DNA from: a virus
Length of the DNA stretch: 48,443 nt
Direction: 5' to 3' (one strand)
Virus record (IMG/VR): IMGVR_UViG_3300046413_001120
Span: 1-48,443 of that record
Under the pieces are notes generated by a model. That model searched no databases. It was not told the origin of the DNA and saw only the letters and a list, made by a program, of their open reading frames with translations. A program made the position numbers and the translations under genes. This document shows, in pieces, positions 23,645 through 32,124 of this stretch; position 1 is the stretch's first letter, and every line of letters begins with the position of its first letter.

Positions 23645-24552
23645 ACTTTTGGCATCCTCTCAAAATAGTGTTGAATCATTCTTCCATTTTTAGAATCATA
23701 TATCCAATCCAACCCATGCTTATCTATTAATTTTGTTAATTGTTTTGGTGTGGGATTATCTAATGCCCAACCTTGATTTGTATTTGCCTGTGTTTTAATA
23801 ACTTGAGTACCAACTTCAATTCCATCCTCATTATATTCAGAGAATCTATAAGGTTCTCTTATTAATAATGATAATCCACCATTCTGTGGTTTCATAACAC
23901 AAATCCCATTTAAGTGTAAGTGTTCTGCTGGAAATACATGCATTAACACCTCACCATCATAATCTTTATTCATCCACATATCATCAAACATTTTTGAAAA
24001 TATATCAAACACTTTTGGTGAACCTAAAAAATAATAATCGTGTGTCCAAAATGAATGATTCCATTTCTCCAGTTCTGGTGAGTAAACACTATGAATTTTC
24101 ATCCCACTCTTAGAAAACATATTTCTATCAGTTATTTGATTTCTCGTGAGTTCATCTACAAGACCATCTAAAGTTTTTCTAAGTATTACCATATCACATC
24201 TTGTTTGTAATACAGCATCATATTCTTCATCGTGTGAGTTTCTCAAATCATTTACTTTTTTAAGTGTATAACAATAATGTGGTTGATGATGTCCTGCCTC
24301 GTGTGATTTCAAATCATAAGGACAATCTTCTTCTTTTAATACTTCCCATTTAGTAGTCCAATCGAGTTCATTATAATCTAATGCGGTATCAAATTTTTCA
24401 TAATCATTATCAATTGTATCCCAAATACTCACAAAAAAATCAAACTCTATATTATCATATAAATTATTCCAATGTTTAAATAAATGTTGAGTGGTTTCCA
24501 AGTGTTTTGGATGTCCGTTTAACATAACCGCTATTTTAAAATTATCTTTCAT
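23641..24552 (-). CDS. Putative glycosyltransferase (303 aa)
   Basis: The opening FKIAVMLNGHPKHLETTQHL and the segment EEYDAVLQTRCDMVIL (about 107-122), with RCD at a DxD-like site, match a family of putative GT-A transferases common in marine phage and host surface clusters. TQANTNQGWALD and a tail of basic residues follow. No enzymatic activity can be stated. It overlaps the 47-aa gene and the SGNH gene by 4 nt each (ATGA). Confidence 0.5.
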   Translation of the reverse strand: MKDNFKIAVMLNGHPKHLETTQHLFKHWNNLYDNIEFDFFVSIWDTIDNDYEKFDTALDYNELDWTTKWEVLKEEDCPYDLKSHEAGHHQPHYCYTLKKVNDLRNSHDEEYDAVLQTRCDMVILRKTLDGLVDELTRNQITDRNMFSKSGMKIHSVYSPELEKWNHSFWTHDYYFLGSPKVFDIFSKMFDDMWMNKDYDGEVLMHVFPAEHLHLNGICVMKPQNGGLSLLIREPYRFSEYNEDGIEVGTQVIKTQANTNQGWALDNPTPKQLTKLIDKHGLDWIYDSKNGRMIQHYFERMPKV

Positions 24553-24692
24553 TTGTAAATAAATGGGTCCTTAGATTTTAATTTTTTCAGTTTCTTATCA
24601 ATTTTTCTTTTGAGTTTCCAATCCCAATACTTGTTTTTAAGCCAGTGATAGATTTTAAACTCACCCCAAAATAAATTATCCCAAAAACTCAC
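24549..24692 (-). CDS. Small basic protein (47 aa), GTG start
   Basis: This gene fills the 136-nt space between two glycan genes. GTG at 24692 overlaps the upstream stop (GTGA) with AAGGA 6 nt before it, and its TGA overlaps the next ATG (ATGA). The N-terminal half is aromatic (SFWDNLFWGEFKIYHWL), and the rest is Lys-rich (LKRKIDKKLKKLKSK). It could bind a membrane surface amphipathically or contact nucleic acid. Both junctions and the ribosome site support it as a real gene. Confidence 0.6.
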   Translation of the reverse strand: MSFWDNLFWGEFKIYHWLKNKYWDWKLKRKIDKKLKKLKSKDPFIYK

Positions 24693-25672
24693 AATACTTC
24701 CTTTAAAATCTCATCCCAATTATTGGTAAATTTGATACCTCTATCATCAATGTAATATTCTGCTCTTGGCTTTTCCCAAGTAATCTCATCTACATATTGT
24801 AACACATCGTGTTTATCTAACCATTCCTCTACCAACTCAATACCAGTCTTTCCATTTACTAATGGTCTATCTGGTCTACCTTTTGCAGTGAAGATTATTA
24901 TATTCCATTTACTATACAATTGTTTTAACGCATCTAAACTACCTGGTAGTGGTTCTCCGTAACAAGTACCATCATACCAACCTTTATCCATATTATGAAT
25001 AACACCATCAAAATCAACTGCAATATTCTTTTGTTCATCTTCAAATCCAGGTGGTACATTTAGATTAGATATTTCTGTATTAACTTCTGATTCTATTCCC
25101 AATTCATCAAATCTTCTTTGATTTGCTTTTCCAGCAATCGTAGGACATTTGAACCCAGCACTATGTATTAGTTCGTAAGTTAACGCGAGTGATAATATTT
25201 CTGAAGTATGGTAGTTTATAACATCAAAACTTATAGGGATAATTCTTTCATCTAAATCTTCCTTTGGTTGTGCACTCCATAAACATCCATCCATACCATT
25301 TTCAACTGCATAATTCAACGCGTTTACTAATGAGTTTGATGATGCTCCAGTCGTTGAACAACTCATACCGATTGCCAAACATTTAGAAGTATCCAATCCT
25401 CGTGTTCTTATCTCTAACCATTTTGCTAACCAAGTTTCAAATGATTCATCTGAAATAATTGATGTTGCAAGAACTCCACTACCTGGTGCAATAACATTCT
25501 TATCTGTTAACCTTGAGATATCTATTGCTGCATGGTCTGCGACTCCAAGATTACCACCATGTCCAAACAAAAATATATGTTCTGCATCATTGAACTTTCT
25601 CTGTAGTTCTTTCCACTCATTGGTTCTACCTATACTATTAAACTTTCTATCAAAATTTTCTATATTAACCAT
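24689..25672 (-). CDS. SIS (GmhA-like) phosphosugar isomerase fused to HAD phosphatase
   Basis: Start taken at ATG 25672. Residues 1-180 form a SIS domain with FLFGHGGNLGVADHAAID (about 36-53) and CLAIGMSCSTTGASSN (about 102-117), the phosphosugar-binding region of GmhA-type sedoheptulose-7-phosphate isomerases. From about 205 there is a HAD domain: IAVDFDGVIHNMD (catalytic D-x-D), WNIIIFTAKGRPDRP, and IDDRGIKFTNNWDEI at the C-terminus. Heptose synthesis uses GmhA and a HAD phosphatase (GmhB) in separate proteins, so a fusion could carry both steps. Substrate unproven. 8-nt overlap with the upstream gene. Confidence 0.82.
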   Translation of the reverse strand: MVNIENFDRKFNSIGRTNEWKELQRKFNDAEHIFLFGHGGNLGVADHAAIDISRLTDKNVIAPGSGVLATSIISDESFETWLAKWLEIRTRGLDTSKCLAIGMSCSTTGASSNSLVNALNYAVENGMDGCLWSAQPKEDLDERIIPISFDVINYHTSEILSLALTYELIHSAGFKCPTIAGKANQRRFDELGIESEVNTEISNLNVPPGFEDEQKNIAVDFDGVIHNMDKGWYDGTCYGEPLPGSLDALKQLYSKWNIIIFTAKGRPDRPLVNGKTGIELVEEWLDKHDVLQYVDEITWEKPRAEYYIDDRGIKFTNNWDEILKEVL

Positions 25673-26693
25673 TTGTCTCTTCCTCATTAATTTCCTTAAA
25701 CATCTCAACTACATGCTCTATATAATTTCGTGCATCGTACACTTTTAAATATTGCTCTCTTGCATAATGAGTTACTTTTTCGTTAAGATTATCAAAATCA
25801 TCTATAATACTACTAATCACCTCATTTAAATTTGACCAATCATACTGACAACCAAAATAAGTTTTACCATCTATATACATATTAGGTGCAGTATCAATTA
25901 AATCCATCGTTGGTTTAACCATTATTGTACTCGTTGCCCATATCTCAAAATCTCTGAAACATATCTCACCCATACCAAATGGTGATAAACAAACCTTTGA
26001 ATTATATAAATAGTTAATATACTCTTGATAAGGTAATTTATCTTTATTGGATATGAAATCAATACTTAACTCATCCCAAGCACCCTTTCTATGTTTGGTG
26101 TATGGAATATCATTTCGTATCTCGTGTTCGTAATTCTCTTTGTGTTCTGCTTGATATATTGCACAAACATCGTGTGGTTTTACATTTGCTGGTGGCATAA
26201 TTAAATTCTGGTCAAATAGATGTCCTTGTAGATAACCAAGATTCCATCCACTCAATGCTATCTTTTTCCACTCATCTTCAGTTATATCGTAACTTAGATT
26301 ATTATCACCTTTACCCCAAAACCATCTTCCAAAATCCATCGGATTATTATACAACTCTCGCTTTAATAATTGGTTTTTTATGTAACGCGTTGGATTAGTA
26401 TTTCGCATTACCTCAATACCACCCATTAACGATGTTGAATCTGAACCATCGAACATCATAAACCTACCACCTTGTGATAGTTTCTCTACATTTTCACTTC
26501 CCCACTCAATACTATATTTCAATGGTATTTTCTTGTTTATGAAATCATGCATACCAATAAACATTACATCAAAATCATCTGATTCAGTTATTTCTATACC
26601 ATAATTTTTGAAGTGTTCTCTACACGCCATAAATATTCTGAATGTTGGTTCGTTCCTATCGAGTGTAGGATTTATAACTTTTACTTTTATCAT
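25665..26693 (-). CDS. Putative GT-B-like glycosyltransferase (342 aa)
   Basis: The start IKVKVINPTLDRNEPTF and the later region YNSKVCLSPFGMGEICFRDF (about 229-248), then EIWATSTIMVKPTMDL, resemble the nucleotide-sugar half of exostosin- or CgeB-like GT-B enzymes, with the E in MGEICF and E in FEIW as candidate donor contacts. A C-terminal helix YAREQYLKVYDARNYIEHVV is typical. No firm family. It overlaps neighbours by 4 and 8 nt. Confidence 0.55.
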   Translation of the reverse strand: MIKVKVINPTLDRNEPTFRIFMACREHFKNYGIEITESDDFDVMFIGMHDFINKKIPLKYSIEWGSENVEKLSQGGRFMMFDGSDSTSLMGGIEVMRNTNPTRYIKNQLLKRELYNNPMDFGRWFWGKGDNNLSYDITEDEWKKIALSGWNLGYLQGHLFDQNLIMPPANVKPHDVCAIYQAEHKENYEHEIRNDIPYTKHRKGAWDELSIDFISNKDKLPYQEYINYLYNSKVCLSPFGMGEICFRDFEIWATSTIMVKPTMDLIDTAPNMYIDGKTYFGCQYDWSNLNEVISSIIDDFDNLNEKVTHYAREQYLKVYDARNYIEHVVEMFKEINEEETNG

Positions 26694-27310
26694 AAATAAT
26701 TATCCATTGTTATTGCAGTATATAACTGATTTTGGGTTTCTTGTTTGTGTATTGTTTTAGGATGATACAAACTCAATTCCTCTTGTGGTGGGATATGAGC
26801 ATATGTTTTACAACCTGTAATTTGTTCGTGTACTGGTCGTTGCCATCTAATTCTTTTATCATTTTTAAAAACTCTTGATTGGTAATCTGGATAATTAATC
26901 CAACCTTGTTCTGTTTGTTTCCAACCCCAAGTGTTTAAGTGTGCTTGAGTAATACCATCGACTGTATTTATTCTTGGTATCCAAATTAAATCAACTTGAT
27001 TTATCTCAAGTATTTGTTTTAATTGTTGAACCAATATAACATTTGGATATTCATCCGCATCTATGTGAAAGATGTAATCACCACTACATTTTTCAATTAC
27101 AAAATTTTTATGTTTTGCAAAATCACCACCAAGTTTTCTTTGATGATGTTCTACATCATATTTCTTAATTATATTTTGAGTTTCTTCATTTGAAAAATCA
27201 TCAACTATAACAACTTCATCTTCAGAATCTATATTCTCTGTTAATATTTCTAATAACTGATTTAACTCTTCGTGTTCATTGTGGACAGTGATTCCATAAC
27301 TAATTTTCAA
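26690..27310 (-). CDS. GT2-type glycosyltransferase (206 aa), TTG start
   Basis: TTG at 27310, with GAGG 6 nt upstream, yields MKISYGITVHNEHEELNQLL, a textbook GT2 opening; a longer ATG reading would overlap the preceding gene by 65 nt. EVVIVDDFSNEET (about 31-43), KNFVIEKCSGDYIFHIDADE (about 68-87, the DAD metal motif) and WIPRINTVDG follow. The length is short, with only the core catalytic domain. Donor and acceptor unknown. Confidence 0.78.
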   Translation of the reverse strand: MKISYGITVHNEHEELNQLLEILTENIDSEDEVVIVDDFSNEETQNIIKKYDVEHHQRKLGGDFAKHKNFVIEKCSGDYIFHIDADEYPNVILVQQLKQILEINQVDLIWIPRINTVDGITQAHLNTWGWKQTEQGWINYPDYQSRVFKNDKRIRWQRPVHEQITGCKTYAHIPPQEELSLYHPKTIHKQETQNQLYTAITMDNYL

Positions 27311-27806
27311 TTCCAGCCTCAATTTGTTTTTGGAACTTTCGTTCCATTTCTTTACTAAATTCATCTAATGTATCTTTTGGTATTTTACTATAATCTACTT
27401 CAAGATACACTCTTCGTTTTAAACATTCTCTTCTATCAAATGTTCTGTAATTTTGATATTGACCAACCAATTGTTTTAATCTTTTATACATTACTGATGT
27501 TTGTGCTTTTGAAACTCTATCAGGTAAATCTGCTGCAATAGAACCCTCTTCAAATTCTAATCCACCAAGTTTACCAAATAATTTTTCAATTTTAGTTTCA
27601 GTTAATGGTCTTGTTATTGCGGTATCTAATACTAATCCTGCAACAAATCTTTTAATTCTTTTGGTAGTTTTTTTTCTAAATCGTAAATCTGGATTTAACA
27701 TCAAGATGGTTCTCTTATATCCACGAGTCTCACCTTTTGATTTATACATAAAGGTTACTATTTGACCTGGTTCAACTTGATGCCATGCTGTATTCTTTAT
27801 CGCCAC
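27300..27806 (-). CDS. Conserved-looking basic phage protein (168 aa)
   Basis: Starts at GTG 27806, sharing one base with the upstream stop, with AAGGA 9 nt before. A beta-rich start (GQIVTFMYKSKGETRGYKRT) and a very basic middle (NPDLRFRKKTTKRIKRF) suggest nucleic-acid contact; the C-terminus is a charged helix. I do not recognise a family. It and the next gene are not glycan enzymes, so they look like core phage genes interspersed in the island. Confidence 0.55.
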   Translation of the reverse strand: MAIKNTAWHQVEPGQIVTFMYKSKGETRGYKRTILMLNPDLRFRKKTTKRIKRFVAGLVLDTAITRPLTETKIEKLFGKLGGLEFEEGSIAADLPDRVSKAQTSVMYKRLKQLVGQYQNYRTFDRRECLKRRVYLEVDYSKIPKDTLDEFSKEMERKFQKQIEAGIEN

Positions 27807-28267
27807 TAATCAAGGTCCTTGATTATACCCATATCCTTACAAGCATCTAAAAACTCATATTGCCCATAGGTTTTTGCAGTTTCTACATCTAATATACTAT
27901 CGTGACCTTTGTATTTATCATCCTTTAATTCTAATGCAGTTAATTTACGAACTTCTGCTAATTTATAGTTCCAACTATTTTGAGTACCATCTGGATAAAT
28001 TACTCCCAACTTTCCCATATTTAAAACTGATGGAAACCACATAAGTTTTCTCTCTTCATCATAAAAAGAAATATCATTCATCAATTGTGATGAACCTAAT
28101 TGTGCTTTTTTAAGTTCTGGTGAATCCCACTCGTATGTTGAATTACTTGTGAATCCACAATTAAAACACATATACGATTTAAAATCTTTACCCTCAACTT
28201 CTTGAGTATCTTCAAAACATCTCTTGTCATTAAAACAATTTGGACAGGTTATTATTTTTTCAGCCAT
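27806..28267 (-). CDS. Zinc-ribbon phage protein (153 aa)
   Basis: The N-terminus has two CxxC knuckles, CPNCFND (8-14) and CFNCGF (about 34-39), typical of a four-cysteine zinc ribbon. The remaining 110 residues (WFPSVLNMGKLGVIYPDGTQ and EFLDACKDMGII) are unassigned. Zinc ribbons of this kind bind DNA, RNA or polymerase, so a transcription or replication accessory role is possible. AAAAAGG precedes the ATG. It overlaps the following gene by one base. Confidence 0.6.
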   Translation of the reverse strand: MAEKIITCPNCFNDKRCFEDTQEVEGKDFKSYMCFNCGFTSNSTYEWDSPELKKAQLGSSQLMNDISFYDEERKLMWFPSVLNMGKLGVIYPDGTQNSWNYKLAEVRKLTALELKDDKYKGHDSILDVETAKTYGQYEFLDACKDMGIIKDLD

Positions 28268-28268
28268 T

Positions 28269-29582
28269 TTACACCTTTTTCAGTTTGGGTAATTTCAACC
28301 CTTTATTATCTTCTACTTTATTTAACTTAGGTAGTTTCAATTCTACTGCTTTTGGAACTGATTCTACTATTGGGTCAATGATAGATTCAAGTTTATTCTT
28401 CATTGATTCATACGAGAATTGCTTCTTTGTGTATGCTTGTAATTGTTTTCCCTTTACTTGGTACTTACTATAATTATTATGAATCTCACTAAAAACACTT
28501 GATGCTACATTATAATTGACTGTAATCCATTTATTTTCTGGACTATTGAATGCCATATCCTTTGGAAATGCTTCCATAGGAACTTTAGTTAATGAACCAG
28601 GTAATAACTGAGCATAGTTTTTATGTAAGAAATCTACATGTCCACTCCAACCTGGTGCAACTACTGGTTTACCACTCTGTGCTGCTTCTAATAATGGTCT
28701 ACCAAATCCCTCTCCGTGAGTGAATGTGACATGAGCTTTTACCTTTGGATGATTATACATTTCATTCATCTCATTATCTGTAAAATCTCCGTGTATTAAA
28801 TAGATATTTGGAAGTTTACTACCAACTATACCTTTTTTGATATATTTAATTTTCTTTAAAATATCTTCCCTATCTAATATAGAAAAATCTGCACCACTTG
28901 TTTTAAGTAATAAAGCAGGTTGATTTCTTGTATTCTTGAATGTTTCTAAAAATACTTTAATCAACATACCTACATCTTTTCTATCTTGTCCAATTGAACC
29001 ACCCAACCAATGACCAGTAAATAAATAACAAAAATCTTCTGTAATAGGTTTGAATGCATCTTTAACCGTCTTACCAATCTTCTTGGTTTCCTTATAAACA
29101 TTTGTATCAACACCCTCAAATAAAACCTCTGATGGTTTTTGCATTTTTATTTGTCTCTGTTGTTTCTCATCATTAAATTCTGCTTGTTCGAAAACATTTT
29201 TAGAAAACTCTGAAGTGAATATTGTGGTATCCATTCTATTTACACCATCTACCCAACTCGGTATTGGTATAGTGGATTCCATTCCAGCTGTCATACCAAT
29301 ATTTTTTTTACCTATTGGTTGAAACTCACTTGGAATAACTATATGTAAATGTACATCAGGTTGTTTTTCTAAGTTTGGACCTGAAATTAAATGTGATTTA
29401 ATTTTATCGTGTTGTGGATTACCATCTTCCAATGCAGTCATCGGTGTACTTCCCCATCTTACGGAATTAATTTTCACATTGTATTTATCTGATTCAATCA
29501 ACGCAGAACAAATATCTCGTGAGTGATTTCCGTACCCACTACGAGTTTTTACTGGTGCTGTTACTAATATTAATGGTTTCAT
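28269..29582 (-). CDS. GT4-family glycosyltransferase with KLPKLK tail (437 aa)
   Basis: GT-B enzyme: opening MKPLILVTAPVKTRSGYGNH, GHWLGGSIGQDRKD near 192 as the start of the C-domain, and THGEGFGRPLLEAAQSGKP (about 288-306) with the E-x7-E donor-binding motif. The extreme C-terminus carries LKLPKLNKV and again LKLPKLKKV within the last 25 residues. The same peptide begins the next protein. It transfers a sugar from a nucleotide donor in the cytoplasm. AAGGCG lies before the start. Confidence 0.85.
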   Translation of the reverse strand: MKPLILVTAPVKTRSGYGNHSRDICSALIESDKYNVKINSVRWGSTPMTALEDGNPQHDKIKSHLISGPNLEKQPDVHLHIVIPSEFQPIGKKNIGMTAGMESTIPIPSWVDGVNRMDTTIFTSEFSKNVFEQAEFNDEKQQRQIKMQKPSEVLFEGVDTNVYKETKKIGKTVKDAFKPITEDFCYLFTGHWLGGSIGQDRKDVGMLIKVFLETFKNTRNQPALLLKTSGADFSILDREDILKKIKYIKKGIVGSKLPNIYLIHGDFTDNEMNEMYNHPKVKAHVTFTHGEGFGRPLLEAAQSGKPVVAPGWSGHVDFLHKNYAQLLPGSLTKVPMEAFPKDMAFNSPENKWITVNYNVASSVFSEIHNNYSKYQVKGKQLQAYTKKQFSYESMKNKLESIIDPIVESVPKAVELKLPKLNKVEDNKGLKLPKLKKV

Positions 29583-29585
29583 ATC

Positions 29586-31022
29586 TTACGCCTTATATGT
29601 GTTAACTTTTTTTCTTGGTGTCCATTTTTCAAATGCAGTTTCCATATGGTCTATGAAATTTTTACACATCCATCGTGCACTCATCATAGATTCATCTCCA
29701 CTAACCCATTCGTGTCCTTTGAACCCACACTCATCTCTTGCTTCTTTACCCATCTCATACCATTCTTTAATCCTAACGGCAGCATCTTGCCAATCACATC
29801 TGTCATCAAAAATGTATGGTGTTGGAACTGAACCCATCAATGAACGAGTCTTAGGCCAAACTGGTTTACACCACTCACCCCAAGTTAATTCTTCATTGTG
29901 TTCCCACTCTTTCCAATTATGTAGAGATTTGATTTCTTTATAATCTTCTGCAGTTAAAAGTTTATCATTTACTTTAAATCCTGCTTGGTCTTGTAATCCA
30001 CCTGTAACATTCACGATGATTGGTGTTCCACTCATTAATGATTCACAAGTTCCTAATCCGAATCCCTCGTTGGATGCAAGGTTCATTGTAACATCTGCAA
30101 TATTGTATAAGAAATTCATTTGTTTATTTTCAAGTTTCTTAGTACTAAACACCACATTTATTTCTGGTGCAATAGCATTAATTAATGCTGGTAAATCAGT
30201 TCCATTTCCATCAACTGGTTGTGTATGCATTACATATGTAACTTTATCTCTATCTTCCTTTGGAATGGTACTTACAAATTCTTTAAATGCAAGAATACAA
30301 TCACCCATCATCTTTCTACGAATATTTCTATTCACATACAATAATGTAAATTTATGTGGTTTATTACCTAATAACTCATTCTTAAATTTTCTCATCTCTA
30401 ACAATTCCGCTTCATCCTTAATTGGATAGAATTGTGTTTCATTAATTCCGTGTGGTAAGTATGTAGAATCCCAATCTGTTCTTGGTTTTTTCTTTGCAAC
30501 CTCATCAACTAACCCAACTGTCTGTTTAGAAATATTCATAATCAAATCACAACTCTCATAAAAGAACTCGTTGTAATGTGGTGCAGGTAAATCATCCCAA
30601 ATATTGTAATAGAAAATAGGTATGTTCTGTCTTAACTCGTGTTCCATATGATACAACCATCCCCAAAATCTTGGGTCTGTGTAGTGTAGAATTGCATCTG
30701 GCTTTTCAAGTTCCATAATTTCTTTTAGAATATCTGGATTACCATAACCATCAATTGGATAAACTTTTAAGTATCCATCTGTAACACCAGTTTCTTCTTT
30801 TACAGCATCGTGCATATCAACCACTTTACCCTTATCTGGATGTTCTATTGCTCCACCAATCTGAACCCAATCGTATTTATCAATCGTACCCAATACAAAT
30901 TCTCTCGACATCGTACCAACCCCACTTGACATACGAAGGTCATCTGATAGTAAAAGAATCTTTTTCTTCTTACGAGCTTGTACTTCTTTTACTGACTTTA
31001 ATTTTGGTAATTTAATATCCAT
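29586..31022 (-). CDS. GT4-family glycosyltransferase with N-terminal KLPKLK tag (478 aa)
   Basis: Begins MDIKLPKLKSVKEVQARKKK, then ILLLSDDLRMSSGVGTMSRE as the GT-B N-domain. The donor-site motif is ASNEGFGLGTCESLMSGTP (about 316-334, E-x7-E). FTLLYVNRNIRRK (about 227-239) opens the C-domain. It is probably the first enzyme gene of the glycan transcript, right after the regulator gene. The N-terminal peptide repeats the tail of its neighbour, suggesting a shared docking partner. AAGGG precedes the ATG. Confidence 0.85.
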   Translation of the reverse strand: MDIKLPKLKSVKEVQARKKKKILLLSDDLRMSSGVGTMSREFVLGTIDKYDWVQIGGAIEHPDKGKVVDMHDAVKEETGVTDGYLKVYPIDGYGNPDILKEIMELEKPDAILHYTDPRFWGWLYHMEHELRQNIPIFYYNIWDDLPAPHYNEFFYESCDLIMNISKQTVGLVDEVAKKKPRTDWDSTYLPHGINETQFYPIKDEAELLEMRKFKNELLGNKPHKFTLLYVNRNIRRKMMGDCILAFKEFVSTIPKEDRDKVTYVMHTQPVDGNGTDLPALINAIAPEINVVFSTKKLENKQMNFLYNIADVTMNLASNEGFGLGTCESLMSGTPIIVNVTGGLQDQAGFKVNDKLLTAEDYKEIKSLHNWKEWEHNEELTWGEWCKPVWPKTRSLMGSVPTPYIFDDRCDWQDAAVRIKEWYEMGKEARDECGFKGHEWVSGDESMMSARWMCKNFIDHMETAFEKWTPRKKVNTYKA

Positions 31023-31043
31023 TTATAACCCTTATTATTTAAC

Positions 31044-31238
31044 TTAAAATTTACTTCCACTCTGTGTTAACTTATCGTGTTCGAGAATTTCTTTTCGAAA
31101 CTCTTCATCATAAACAAACTTATTCAGCGTCCTGTTTACCAACTTCTGTAGTGAGAACTCCGACTCAATTGTCTCACTTTTAAACTTACTATATAACTCC
31201 GATATTACTTTTACCGAAGTTAATTTAATCTCTTTCAT
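31044..31238 (-). CDS. Ribbon-helix-helix DNA-binding protein (64 aa)
   Basis: Pattern of a small RHH protein: beta strand IKLTSVKVISELY (4-16), helix YSKFKSETIES, then FSLQKLVNRTLNKFV (28-42), the second helix with the usual hydrophobic spacing. The tail is charged. Such dimers bind short palindromes. The leader of its own gene contains TATATACATATATA, a palindrome-like candidate operator. It could regulate its own gene and the other three leaders that carry the motif. GAGG lies 7 nt before the ATG. Confidence 0.65.
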   Translation of the reverse strand: MKEIKLTSVKVISELYSKFKSETIESEFSLQKLVNRTLNKFVYDEEFRKEILEHDKLTQSGSKF

Positions 31239-31255
31239 AATATATCCTCAATCAT

Positions 31256-31269
31256 TATATACATATATA
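31256..31269 (-). promoter_or_regulatory. TATATATGTATATA element, copy 3
   Basis: Third exact copy, within an AT-rich 30-nt stretch just 18 nt before the start of the ribbon-helix-helix gene, closer than the other copies. Candidate promoter core or autoregulatory operator. Confidence 0.45.
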
Positions 31270-31280
31270 TAAATATATAC

Positions 31281-31688
31281 TTAATCAATAATAATGTATT
31301 TTTTTTCTATTTTATGTGAATACTTTAATGCGGATAATGTACCATTAGTTACCTCACCATTAGTACAAAATGCAACTACTTTATCACTATACTCTACTAA
31401 ATCTTTATTTCTTCTATGATAATGTCCCACATTATATGGTTTACCATATCTAAATGATTCCATTACACAATGCATATTATGTGATTCGTGGTATGCAGGA
31501 AACTCAGAATATTTTACATCGAAATCTAATGCAAACTTCTTAGCATATTTATCTGCTCCATCTTTTGCACCACCACTAACGATTTCTAATCTATTCTTAA
31601 ACTTTTCTTTTAGTTCCCAAATAAATTTTTGAATCTTTCTGTTATTTGTGTAACTCCGACTTCCGATGATTGCTATCTTCACCGTCAT
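31281..31688 (-). CDS. SLOG-superfamily (YspA/DUF2493-like) protein (135 aa)
   Basis: The N-terminus IAIIGSRSYTNNRKIQKF (5-22) and EIVSGGAKDGADKYAKKF (about 35-52) are the two conserved segments of YspA-like SLOG proteins, which bind nucleotide-type ligands in a Rossmann-like fold. MHCVMESFRYGKPYNVGHYHRRN (about residue 71 on) is also typical of phage members. A start at ATG 31688 is chosen, overlapping the upstream gene by 47 nt; the ribosome site is weak. The ligand is unknown. Confidence 0.7.
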   Translation of the reverse strand: MTVKIAIIGSRSYTNNRKIQKFIWELKEKFKNRLEIVSGGAKDGADKYAKKFALDFDVKYSEFPAYHESHNMHCVMESFRYGKPYNVGHYHRRNKDLVEYSDKVVAFCTNGEVTNGTLSALKYSHKIEKKYIIID

Positions 31689-32124
31689 TTCTTTTTTGTT
31701 TTTTGATTGGTTTATCATTTGTAACGAACTCATATATAACTTTAAATTCTTCTAATCCCTCTATAATATCTTTAGGTTCTACATATCTCCACGAGAATCT
31801 TGTATATTGATTCTTAATACCCGTTGCATCTGGTGTAAGGGAATCCACCATTTTGTATGACATTACATCATACCATATAAAATCATTTTGTGTATCAAAA
31901 TAGTATGGTCTGATAATAGTTTTAAAATTTGTGTGCTTTTCACTTTCCCAACTATCAAGAAAATCTTTTACTTCTTTTGCTTTTAAATCTGGTTCGTGAT
32001 ACCAAAAATATAATCTTGCACTACGAACATCATTTGAAATATCAGTTAACATCTTTATAATCTCTTCAGTATAACCACCTTTAATAACATCTGGTAAGTA
32101 CAATCTTATATTTGGATTTATCAT
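31642..32124 (-). CDS. Hypothetical protein (160 aa)
   Basis: Soluble protein with aromatic residues (ARLYFWYHEPDLKAKEVKDF; DTQNDFIWYDVMSYKM) and a basic, disordered C-terminus (KPIKKQKRNDGEDSNHRK). No domain is recognised. It overlaps the nuclease gene by 4 nt (ATGA) and is transcribed after it, so it may be a partner of the nuclease, but that is only position. Confidence 0.5.
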   Translation of the reverse strand: MINPNIRLYLPDVIKGGYTEEIIKMLTDISNDVRSARLYFWYHEPDLKAKEVKDFLDSWESEKHTNFKTIIRPYYFDTQNDFIWYDVMSYKMVDSLTPDATGIKNQYTRFSWRYVEPKDIIEGLEEFKVIYEFVTNDKPIKKQKRNDGEDSNHRKSELHK

